A stretch of DNA of 64,000 nt from Shouchella clausii (lineage in GTDB: Bacteria; Bacillota; Bacilli; Bacillales; Bacillaceae_D): positions 124,001-188,000 of the forward strand of contig NZ_BCXJ01000001.1 of the NCBI RefSeq assembly GCF_001598215.1, read 5' to 3'. A program made the translations under genes and the position numbers. Within the stretch, counting starts at the first letter, position 1, and every line of letters begins with the position of its first letter. Under the pieces are notes generated by a model, which did no database searches, was not told the DNA's origin, and saw nothing but the letters and a program-made list of their open reading frames with translations. Below, one piece after another: positions 18,047 to 25,322 of the stretch.

Positions 18047-19150
18047 CTAGTTCGTCGTCTTATCTGAAACGATATAGGCAGTCAGTTTTACGTCCGGTCC
18101 GATTTGCGTGGCTTCACTGAAAACAAGCGGCAACGCGTCAGCCATGTTGTCGATGCCGCTTCCTTCTAAAAAGGTTGGCGCCAATGCGCCGCCAATGAGC
18201 TTTGGGGCCACATAGACGATTAGTTTTTGCACAAGCTGGGCTTCAAGAAAAGCGGCATTCAACGTTCCCCCTGCTTCGAGGAGGGCAGAGGAAATCGACT
18301 CTTTGTACAAATACGCCATCATTTCCTTGAGATCGACTTTCGTTGTCCCGCTCGTTTGTACGAGGCGGACGCCAGCCTTTTCCAATCGCTCCTGCTTCTC
18401 GGGCAAATGCTTAGGTTCCGCTGCCGTAAAAATCCATGTCGGGGCAAGGCCGTCTGTTGCGACAATTGCATCGACCGGTGTGCGCAAATGGGAGTCAACA
18501 ATCACTCGGATCGGGTTGCGCCCATTGGCGATTCGCGCCGTCAACGAAGGGTTGTCCTTTAAAACAGTGTCAACGCCAACGATAATCGCTTGGTTTTCTG
18601 TACGCAGGCGGTGGACATCTTGGCGCGCTTCACTGGAAGTAATCCATTTGCTGTCGCCTGTTTTTGCGGCAATCTTTCCATCGAGCGAGACAGCTGCTTT
18701 TAGCGTCACATAGGGCATACGATTGACAATCGAGTAATTAAACACGTCATTTAACTGCACCGCTTCTTTTTCCAAGATACCGGTTTGAACATGGACGCCG
18801 CCTTCCTCAAGGATACGTACGCCATTACCGGAGACCAAGGGATTTGGATCAAGGGTAGCAATAATGACTTCTTTGACGCCGGCTTCCACTAACGCAACAG
18901 CGCACGGTCCTGTTCTCCCTGTATGGGAACAAGGCTCCAGCGTAACATAAGCGGTGCTGCCTTTCGCTTCAGAGCCAGCCATGCGCAACGCGTTTATTTC
19001 TGCATGGGCTTCCCCAGCTTTCAAGTGGGCGCCCACGCCAATAATCCGTCCTTCTTTCACAAGCACGCAGCCGACAAGAGGATTTGGGTCTGTTTGCCCC
19101 TTCATTGCTTTAGCATTGTCTAGTGCTAATCTCATGTAACGTTCATGCAT
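18047..19150 (-). CDS. ribD: Bifunctional riboflavin biosynthesis deaminase/reductase RibD
   Basis: A 367-residue two-domain enzyme. The N-terminal zinc deaminase (residues 1-145) shows HAEINAL and PCSHTGRTGPC, and converts the GTP-derived diaminopyrimidine. The C-terminal reductase (from about 146) shows VTLKAAVSLDGKIA, SKWITS and LLEAGGTLNAAFL, and reduces the ribosyl group with NADPH. I choose the ATG at 19150, 10 bases after AAAGGA, over the TTG at 19159, which abuts that site. No ribE, ribA or ribH and no recognisable FMN riboswitch lie beside it, so it is a lone copy here. Confidence 0.94.
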   Translation of the reverse strand: MHERYMRLALDNAKAMKGQTDPNPLVGCVLVKEGRIIGVGAHLKAGEAHAEINALRMAGSEAKGSTAYVTLEPCSHTGRTGPCAVALVEAGVKEVIIATLDPNPLVSGNGVRILEEGGVHVQTGILEKEAVQLNDVFNYSIVNRMPYVTLKAAVSLDGKIAAKTGDSKWITSSEARQDVHRLRTENQAIIVGVDTVLKDNPSLTARIANGRNPIRVIVDSHLRTPVDAIVATDGLAPTWIFTAAEPKHLPEKQERLEKAGVRLVQTSGTTKVDLKEMMAYLYKESISSALLEAGGTLNAAFLEAQLVQKLIVYVAPKLIGGALAPTFLEGSGIDNMADALPLVFSEATQIGPDVKLTAYIVSDKTTN

Positions 19151-19263
19151 TTCGATCAAATCCTTTCAACATAGAGGCCATTCTGCCTGGTGCGTGGAAT
19201 AGGTAAAAAGAAACGAGGCCCGTTTTGCCCGTACAAAGCTACTTGCAACAGGTCCACATTCAA

Positions 19264-19998
19264 TCAAGCAATCGTAAAATTACTTCCATAGTAGGCTAAA
19301 CCTAACTTACTTGCAACGCTTTGAGATGAATGGTTTTCCGCTAACGTGCTGTATAATGGCAAACAACCCAACTTTCGTACAGCGATAGCCCAGGCGGCAA
19401 CAACGGCAGGAGCAAACCCATTTCCGCGATATTCCTTTAATGTTTCGATTCCCGCTTCATGCGCGAAATTGGTAATACGAACGCTCCGGCAGATGGAAAC
19501 GGCTATATTTTGATGGACAAGGGCAACGCAAGGCTGAGACACATCTAATTCTCGGATAAGCCACTCAAAGTCATGTGGCAACCAGTTAGCAGCATTATCC
19601 CGGGTGAGGCTTTTGACTTGTAGTGAGGGAGTGACAATTCTAGGGACAAAATAGCACGGTCCCATTGTATATTGTTGCCCATGAAGGAGAGCCATGTATT
19701 CTGCAAAGTACTTTGGCTTTGTTGGGAACTCGCTTATGGGGGGCTCTTCTAAAGACAACTCTTGTAAACGCCTAGCAGTCTTGTCTGCTACATCATAGCG
19801 AAATCGGCAAACGGCTTTACCGTCAATCGTTCGGCCTAAGAAAAATGTAGGAGCGGGAACGGTTGGATCCAAGTTTTCGTTTATTGTCAACAGCCGTGAA
19901 TGTTGATCGTGGACAAACAACGCTTCAACATGATACTCCATTAATTTGTTAGCAGTGTTTTCCCAGTTTGGTTCATACAAGTCGTCCAATTGATTCAT
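19264..19998 (-). CDS. GNAT family N-acetyltransferase
   Basis: A 244-residue protein. The C-terminal third carries the GNAT core, with EAGIETLKEYRGNGFAPAVVAAWA (beta 4 and the acetyl-CoA-binding Q/RxxGxG/A variant EYRGNGFA) and the closing NHSSQSVASKLGLAYYG. The N-terminal region, with WLPHDFEWLIREL, forms the rest of a double-domain architecture seen in several Bacillus GNATs. The acceptor is unknown. The ATG at 19998 follows AGAGAGGAT. It stands alone. Confidence 0.85.
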   Translation of the reverse strand: MNQLDDLYEPNWENTANKLMEYHVEALFVHDQHSRLLTINENLDPTVPAPTFFLGRTIDGKAVCRFRYDVADKTARRLQELSLEEPPISEFPTKPKYFAEYMALLHGQQYTMGPCYFVPRIVTPSLQVKSLTRDNAANWLPHDFEWLIRELDVSQPCVALVHQNIAVSICRSVRITNFAHEAGIETLKEYRGNGFAPAVVAAWAIAVRKLGCLPLYSTLAENHSSQSVASKLGLAYYGSNFTIA

Positions 19999-20126
19999 TG
20001 AAGATGAATCCTCTCTGTTTGATTGAATAAAAACAAAAGGTAGGTCAATAAAACAGTGGGGGCTATTAAATGGGAATAGCTTCTATGATCGCTAGCATAA
20101 ACATCATATTCGATACACAACAAATT

Positions 20127-20531
20127 TTACTCAGCCTCGTCTAGATGCAATAATTCCTTTATGCGCTCCGAGTTCTTTTCAGAGACTGAATAATACTGAT
20201 CTTCTTCAATACCCCGACGAAAAGTAATAGTAGAATTATTGTCAAACCAAAGATAGACCATCATCACCATCGTCGAGTTATCCCAGTTATTTATATGGAT
20301 CACACTATTAGGATATCCCTCTGTAGAGGCAGGCTCTTCGCTAATAGCCGACTCATAAATAATAGCCTTAAACTCATTAATTGTGTCTGGGTCTTTGATT
20401 GTCTTCTCCTCGTTAAAAACGATTTGATCATCACTTTAGTAAGAACCGATTAACAACTCCTCACCATTTGAACACCCAAACATAGACATAAAAAATACCA
20501 CTGCTAAAAGAGCGCTAATCTTCCAATGCAT
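20127..20531 (-). pseudogene. Small lipoprotein gene broken by one in-frame stop
   Basis: Read from the ATG at 20531, the product starts MHWKISALLAVVFFMSMFGC, a lipoprotein signal with a cysteine at residue 20. It reaches an in-frame TAA at codon 32 (20438-20436). The same frame then continues for 102 codons with good protein character (TINEFKAIIYESAISEEPA, MVMMVYLWFDNNSTITFRRG) to a stop at 20127. A single base change explains the break. The general form resembles short Bacillus lipoproteins of the YhfM kind. It sits downstream of the lipase locus and may have been part of it. Confidence 0.7.
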
Positions 20532-20844
20532 AACGACCCTCCTTTTATTAAAATAATACAATATTTTCATTTCATTTCTATAAAAAGGTTTGTCTTATTT
20601 ATTATTCAGGTGAGTTGAAAGGGGGGGACTAGCGTTGTTGTTTCTCTTTCGTAATAGAGCTGATGCTCGCTTTTGGTAGTAGTGATAGTCCCTGTGTCTT
20701 TTTGCTTGCCTCTGTGAAGGAGCGGGGGTCAGTTTAGAAATGTAAGTAGGATAGGCTGCACGAAAAAGCAACTTGACGTGATGAAACAGTAACCTAAAGA
20801 CAAAGTGAAAAAGGAACAGCGCACATTTTTTTGCACCATTCCTT

Positions 20845-21231
20845 TCACAAAAGGCCAGGCCCTCTATTTGACAAACGCTCAGTAAGCCGGTCCAGCGCGT
20901 CTTGGTCCATTTCTGTATGAATGTCGTACTTTTGTTTATGGTAATCAGCGACCGTGTTTCCTAACGTTGCGGTATGGAGGAAAATGGCATTGCGAACAAA
21001 CAATCCTTTTGTTTGCTCAGAGGAAATCTGGAATTTGAGGCGCTCCCTCAAACGATCCGCAAACTTGCCTTCTTGCCCTTCAAGGCAAGTTAACGCATGG
21101 GTGAGTTGGTCAGTGCCTGTCTCCATTTGTTCTTGGGCCAGGTTAGGCTGTCGCCGTACATCTTCTTCAAAGCCGCTTTGATTAAAAGAAAAGCGGTAGG
21201 TACCCACATTCGGATTTAGCCAATCAAACAA
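20845..21231 (-). CDS. Small helical protein of the lipase-toxin-like locus
   Basis: A 128-residue protein with no signal peptide and mostly predicted helix (for example EEDVRRQPNLAQEQMETGTD and ALDRLTERLSNRG). I recognise no family. The start is the TTG at 21231 after AAGGGGG. It begins 12 bases after the lipase stop and belongs to the same operon. By position it could correspond to the small helical partner proteins that accompany type VII-secreted LXG-type and TslA-type effectors. That role is inferred from context only. Confidence 0.65.
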   Translation of the reverse strand: MFDWLNPNVGTYRFSFNQSGFEEDVRRQPNLAQEQMETGTDQLTHALTCLEGQEGKFADRLRERLKFQISSEQTKGLFVRNAIFLHTATLGNTVADYHKQKYDIHTEMDQDALDRLTERLSNRGPGLL

Positions 21232-21243
21232 CGATATTCCCCC

Positions 21244-22899
21244 TTACTTAATTGATTGAGCCAATGCTTCATCAGCCGCAAACAATCCACGCAAATTTTC
21301 TTTGTAGTCAAGCACCAATTGTTCCAGCGCGCGCATATTCAATTCATACATTTCAATGATTCCGTCGATTTGTTCAACCGCACTGGCGGGAACAGGATCA
21401 AACTCCTTACGGAAAGTCACCCCTGTTGGCTTGCGGATGGCATCCTTGGAATACGTATGGCCTGCTTCTTGCAAAAACGCTTGCCAATTCGCCTCTTTGT
21501 TGCTCATCATACCTTCGACCCGTTCCCGTTGTTCGAACATCCGTTCATGAAGTTCCATATTACGATAGTGGTAAAGAAGGCCAAGAGCCTCGCGCTTTTG
21601 TTCCAGTGCCCCTTCCATGGCCTGCAACGCGTTAACAAGGCTGTCTTCATCAACGAGGATGTGTGTACCTGTCCCAGGCTCAAGCCGGTACGTGACCGGT
21701 TGATGGCCAGGCTGGTCATACAGTTCAATTAATGTCCCGATGCTATGCAAATCAAATTGCTCCTTGGCATTGATTACAGCAAGCACTTTTTCATAGACGG
21801 CTGTATTTTTTAAGGCCCATAACCCGCCGACGATATGGCCGAGCCCTACCTCTTCTTTCAGGCGTTCATTTACAGATTCAGGCATGTCTGAAAGTGCTGC
21901 CCACGGATTGTCTTTAGCTTTGCCGATTAATTCTGAAAGCTCGGCAACCGTCATTTCCTCGCCAATGATCGTGATAAATTGCAAAAGATGATTGATATTG
22001 GCGTTATAGGCAACCCGATCTAAATCTGCATTTATGCCAAGTCCAAGAGAAACAAACGTACCAAACATAGGGGGTCTGGAAAATACCTCCGTTAATCCAG
22101 GCCACGGCGTCCTTGGCGTCAGCACATCAGGAAATTCAGGCATTTCTATATCGCCTAAATAATGAATGCTTGCCCCTGGATAAAACGTATACGGAATCGA
22201 TTGCGCATAAAGAGGCTCCCCTTTCACGCGTGTATGGCTAATGGTGTTCGCTTCAGCAGCATAAAAGTCGCGAGCAAGGAGAACGAGCTCTTCTTCGGGT
22301 ATGTCGGAGATGTCTGTTGTGCCCATATTTCGTTCAATAAGGCGTCTAAATTCTGGATCCAGTTTTACAAGTTGTTTTAAGTTAACGGGGGCATCATTTA
22401 AACCGCGCACGTCATCAAAGTTTTTTTCAATTAAGGCGACACTAACGATCAAATGCCCTCCAAGAGAATGACCATCGCCATAGCGTTTAATTTCGTCACC
22501 ATTTGTTTTTTTGGCAATGTCTGACTCAACCCTGTTATAAAAGCGGCGAGCATCATCGATTTGCTTATCTGAAACACCTGCAACAACACCGAAAGCATCG
22601 TAAATGACATCTTCGGGTGCGTCGAGGTCAACTTCAGTGCCGCGAAAAATGTAGTAAATGTCGTTAATGCCTTCTTCTTCGTTGTAGTGGTGGATCGCAG
22701 CACCGTCAAAGCCAGACTCGTTGCCGATAGGGGAGTCAATATTTTCGCCACTGCTTTTATAAATCGTAATGTCGTTGTAGTTGATGTCGGTAATGTTATA
22801 AGAATCCAACACCTTTTTAAGGGAGTCAATATCCAATGGCTCTCCACTTTCATATTGGAGAGCGGTAATAGCATTACGAGTGTTATCCTCAAATCCCAA
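21244..22899 (-). CDS. Lipase-like protein with C-terminal helical domain (TslA-like candidate)
   Basis: A 551-residue protein without a signal peptide. The N-terminal half is an alpha/beta-hydrolase: YYIFRGTEVD at residues 82-91 (oxyanion-side segment of class 3 lipases), DARRFYNRVESDI, and the nucleophile elbow GHSLGGH with Ser145. The last 130 or so residues are long amphipathic helices rich in E, Q and R. A lipase in front and an LXG-like helical domain behind is the reverse arrangement reported for the type VII-secreted lipase toxin TslA. The start is the TTG at 22899 after AGGTGA. It lies between a membrane-anchored protein and a small helical protein. Secretion is not shown by the sequence. 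Confidence 0.7.
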   Translation of the reverse strand: MGFEDNTRNAITALQYESGEPLDIDSLKKVLDSYNITDINYNDITIYKSSGENIDSPIGNESGFDGAAIHHYNEEEGINDIYYIFRGTEVDLDAPEDVIYDAFGVVAGVSDKQIDDARRFYNRVESDIAKKTNGDEIKRYGDGHSLGGHLIVSVALIEKNFDDVRGLNDAPVNLKQLVKLDPEFRRLIERNMGTTDISDIPEEELVLLARDFYAAEANTISHTRVKGEPLYAQSIPYTFYPGASIHYLGDIEMPEFPDVLTPRTPWPGLTEVFSRPPMFGTFVSLGLGINADLDRVAYNANINHLLQFITIIGEEMTVAELSELIGKAKDNPWAALSDMPESVNERLKEEVGLGHIVGGLWALKNTAVYEKVLAVINAKEQFDLHSIGTLIELYDQPGHQPVTYRLEPGTGTHILVDEDSLVNALQAMEGALEQKREALGLLYHYRNMELHERMFEQRERVEGMMSNKEANWQAFLQEAGHTYSKDAIRKPTGVTFRKEFDPVPASAVEQIDGIIEMYELNMRALEQLVLDYKENLRGLFAADEALAQSIK

Positions 22900-22909
22900 T
22901 TAAATTCAC

Positions 22910-23581
22910 CTACTTTTGGAAGCGGACATTATGTATAAGTGTATTGAAAAAGCGGTTTTCTTGTTCATCGTTGATGGTACATGATTCTTCTTCCTTGCAA
23001 TATAACTCATAATCAACAACCAAGAATTCTTTACGGTCAGGGCTTAGAACCAACGCAAAGTATTGATTTGCAGAATGCGTGGCTGGATCGTAAGTTACGC
23101 CCCTGTTTTCTTCCAACTTATAGTAGGAAGAGCCGTAATAGATCGTTGCAGCTTCTGTTTGAAGTTCTTCATACTGGTCATTAAACCCGAAGTCTTTTAG
23201 TAGAATTTGTAATTGTATCTCAGCATCATGTTCTGTCATATTGCCACGGTACTTTAATTGAATAAATCCCCAGTACTCTTTTTCGTTAGAATGTGATTGA
23301 TCTTCATGGATATTGAGAAATTCAAAATGGTCTTTACTTTCGTAACCGACAGGATCATTTTCGATGTAATACCCCGCAGGAAACCACATGGAAAAGTTGT
23401 TTTTTTCGGATTGAAAATAATGGAAGCCTTCATCCGTTTCGACCTCTGGGTCAAGAAAGCTACTCGTAAAATCATCTGTTAAGGCAATATCGTCTGAACC
23501 GTTGAGTGCGAACGCCATGGCGACCCCTCCTCCTAATACAATTAAGACAATGATCGGAATCCAAATGCCTTTTTTCATCAT
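22910..23581 (-). CDS. Membrane-anchored protein, candidate immunity protein of the lipase locus
   Basis: A 223-residue protein with one N-terminal TM segment (IWIPIIVLIVLGGGVAMAFAL) and the rest outside the membrane. There is no lipobox cysteine, so it is an anchored protein rather than a lipoprotein. The external part has a compact alpha/beta look with CKEEESC as a possible disulphide. I recognise no family. I choose the ATG at 23581 after AGGTGG; the open frame extends upstream to 23689 but with no ribosome binding site. It ends 10 bases before the lipase start, which suggests it shields the host from that enzyme. Confidence 0.65.
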   Translation of the reverse strand: MMKKGIWIPIIVLIVLGGGVAMAFALNGSDDIALTDDFTSSFLDPEVETDEGFHYFQSEKNNFSMWFPAGYYIENDPVGYESKDHFEFLNIHEDQSHSNEKEYWGFIQLKYRGNMTEHDAEIQLQILLKDFGFNDQYEELQTEAATIYYGSSYYKLEENRGVTYDPATHSANQYFALVLSPDRKEFLVVDYELYCKEEESCTINDEQENRFFNTLIHNVRFQK

Positions 23582-23837
23582 CCATCCCACCTTCACTCTC
23601 GCCATGAGGTGTTTAATTTTATCATAGAAAAGAAGAAGGAAAAGTTCCACTAGTATCCGCAATAAATGGAAAAACGGCGCTTTAGGCATAGTGAAATAGT
23701 CTTCATTTTTAAACGTGTTGTTAAAAATGGAGTTAAGGTTTAGGGGGGGAAAGCAACTGAGTGTGATGGGGAAGTTTTGTGTCGCATTCTAACCGTGGGA
23801 TTTCGAAGGTTGGTCTCATGGCCCATCTCTTTTTCAC

Positions 23838-23882
23838 CTACTTTTGGAAGTGAATGTTTTGAATACGGTTCATTATTGTCCG
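23838..23882 (-). pseudogene. 3' remnant of a second copy of the candidate immunity gene
   Basis: Fifteen codons read RTIMNRIQNIHFQK-stop, against ENRFFNTLIHNVRFQK-stop at the end of the gene at 22910. The DNA following the stop (GTAGGTGAA) is also shared. Upstream of it the frame is closed. It looks like a leftover of a duplicated or exchanged immunity gene. Confidence 0.5.
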
Positions 23883-24081
23883 TCATTATGGGCGGTGGGC
23901 TATCCCTTTTCAACTAACGGCCTGTTTAGAGATGATCTCCTTTTAAAAGAGTTATAGGGGTCTTCAGAATATATAGTGGACTAATGGATTAATTAAACTA
24001 ATATATCAGAAATAGTTTTAAAAAATAGCTTGAAAAATATTTTAAATCGGATTACTTTATCTAAGAAAGGAGAATTAAAAT

Positions 24082-24531
24082 ATGAAAATAACTATTGAAG
24101 AAGTACCTGAATCAAGGATTGCTTATTTCCGAAATGTTGGGGAGTATGGTGAAAAGCAAAACAAAAAATTAATGGAGAATTTTAAAAAGTGGGCAAAATT
24201 AAATGGTGTGTTTGATGATTCTATAATTTTAGGCATACCGCAAGATAACCCAGAGATTACTCCTAAAGAGGAGTGTCGTTATGATGTTTGCGTTGTTATA
24301 AATAAAGATTTTAATGTGACAAAACCAGCTCATATTGGAGAATTTTCTGGTGGGAAATACGCTGTTTTTTTGCTTGACCATACAAAAGAGGCAGTCAGTG
24401 AATGTTGGGGCAATATTTTTTCTGAGATAGAAAGAAATAATCTATCAATAAGAGAACAACCAATTATAGAAAGATATACTTCACAAATGATTGATAATCA
24501 TTTGTGTGAAATATTAGTTCCTATACAGTAA
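24082..24531 (+). CDS. GyrI-like / AraC effector-binding domain protein
   Basis: A 149-residue single-domain protein. It opens with ITIEEVPESRIAYFRNVGEYGE, the characteristic beginning of GyrI-like small-molecule-binding domains (PF06445), and continues CRYDVCVVINKDF and the conserved GGKYAVF. Such domains bind small drugs or cofactors; stand-alone forms can protect gyrase or act in stress responses. The ATG follows AGAAAGGAG. The gene and its surroundings are AT-rich compared with the flanks. It is separate from the T-box leader downstream. Confidence 0.85.
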   Translation: MKITIEEVPESRIAYFRNVGEYGEKQNKKLMENFKKWAKLNGVFDDSIILGIPQDNPEITPKEECRYDVCVVINKDFNVTKPAHIGEFSGGKYAVFLLDHTKEAVSECWGNIFSEIERNNLSIREQPIIERYTSQMIDNHLCEILVPIQ

Positions 24532-24721
24532 CGAAGCAGGGACATTTCCTACCTTCTATTTGAAGGACGAACAACTGACACACCTACTATGTATTTCAGA
24601 TCTAACTGCAGAAACCACCATAAGAAAATGACACAGATATGATGTTTAAATGTTATAACTTTAATATCCTATTAATTTTGAAATTTATTTAAATTGGATC
24701 TACAAAAAGCGAAAAGAAGGG

Positions 24722-24750
24722 TTGCGGTTAGGAGACATTTACTGTATCAT
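24722..24750 (+). promoter_or_regulatory. Candidate promoter of the thrZ T-box leader
   Basis: TTGCGG at 24722 and TATCAT at 24745 are 17 bases apart, about 40 bases before the first T-box stem. An alternative, TTGAAA at 24678 with TACAAA at 24701, also has a 17-base spacer. I cannot decide between them from sequence alone. Confidence 0.4.
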
Positions 24751-24786
24751 GTAAAACAATTTAACAGTATCGTTTGATTTTTTAAA

Positions 24787-25033
24787 AGCACTGATAAGGA
24801 TATGAGTTACTTTTTACGGTTTCCAGAGAGGGAAGGAGAGCTGAAATCTTCCTAACGCAGGAGAGTAACTTACCACCTTTGAGCTGTATTGGAGAATGAA
24901 GTACCCAATACCGTCTATGCTACGTTACAGCACCAGAGCCGTAAGTTCTTTTTAACTTATGGGAAATTGGGTGGAACCACGGGTAGAACGCACTCGTCCC
25001 TTCTTGGGGGATGAGTGCGTTTTTGTGTTTTTA
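24787..25033 (+). promoter_or_regulatory. T-box riboswitch 1 (threonyl)
   Basis: The leader starts with a stem I region (AAGGATATGAGTTAC pairing back with GAGTAACTTA). It then has the T-box sequence TGGGTGGAACCACGG at 24969-24983 and ends in a terminator (AACGCACTC / GAGTGCGTT plus T run, about 24988-25033). A threonine ACC codon lies in AATACCGTC in the specifier-loop region. Uncharged tRNA-Thr would stabilise the antiterminator. It is followed directly by a second, similar unit. Confidence 0.9.
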
Positions 25034-25040
25034 CAATTAC

Positions 25041-25290
25041 AAAGAAAGAGCGATGAAAAGGACAGGAATTATTTTTACGGTTTTCAGAGAGGGAAGGGTA
25101 AGCTGTGATCTTCCTAGCTTAGGAAAATAATTTACCACCTTTGAGCTGTATTGGGGAACTTAGTATCTAATACCGTTTATGCTACGTTACAGCACCAAAG
25201 CCATAAGTTTTTCTTTTTAGCTTATGGGAAATTGGGTGGAACCACGGGTAGAACGCACTCGTCCCTTCTTGAGGGATGGGTGTGTTTTTA
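25041..25290 (+). promoter_or_regulatory. T-box riboswitch 2 (threonyl), tandem copy
   Basis: This is a diverged copy of the preceding unit with the same order: AGAGAGGGAAG, CCACCTTTGAGCTGTATTGG, ATACCGTTTATGCTACGTTA, and TTGGGTGGAACCACGGG at 25232-25248, then a terminator up to about 25290. The specifier ACC is conserved. It ends about 30 bases before the synthetase ATG, so transcription must pass two tRNA-sensing terminators. Confidence 0.9.
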
Positions 25291-25322
25291 TTTTATTTAC
25301 TTTAAAAGGAGTGCTTCTTATT

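Noticed and set aside
19160-19263. Possible FMN riboswitch before ribD
   Set aside because: None of the conserved RFN helices can be found on the minus strand in this short gap.
20805-20843. Terminator of the lipase operon
   Set aside because: The best stem has only about four continuous pairs, so I do not list it as a feature.
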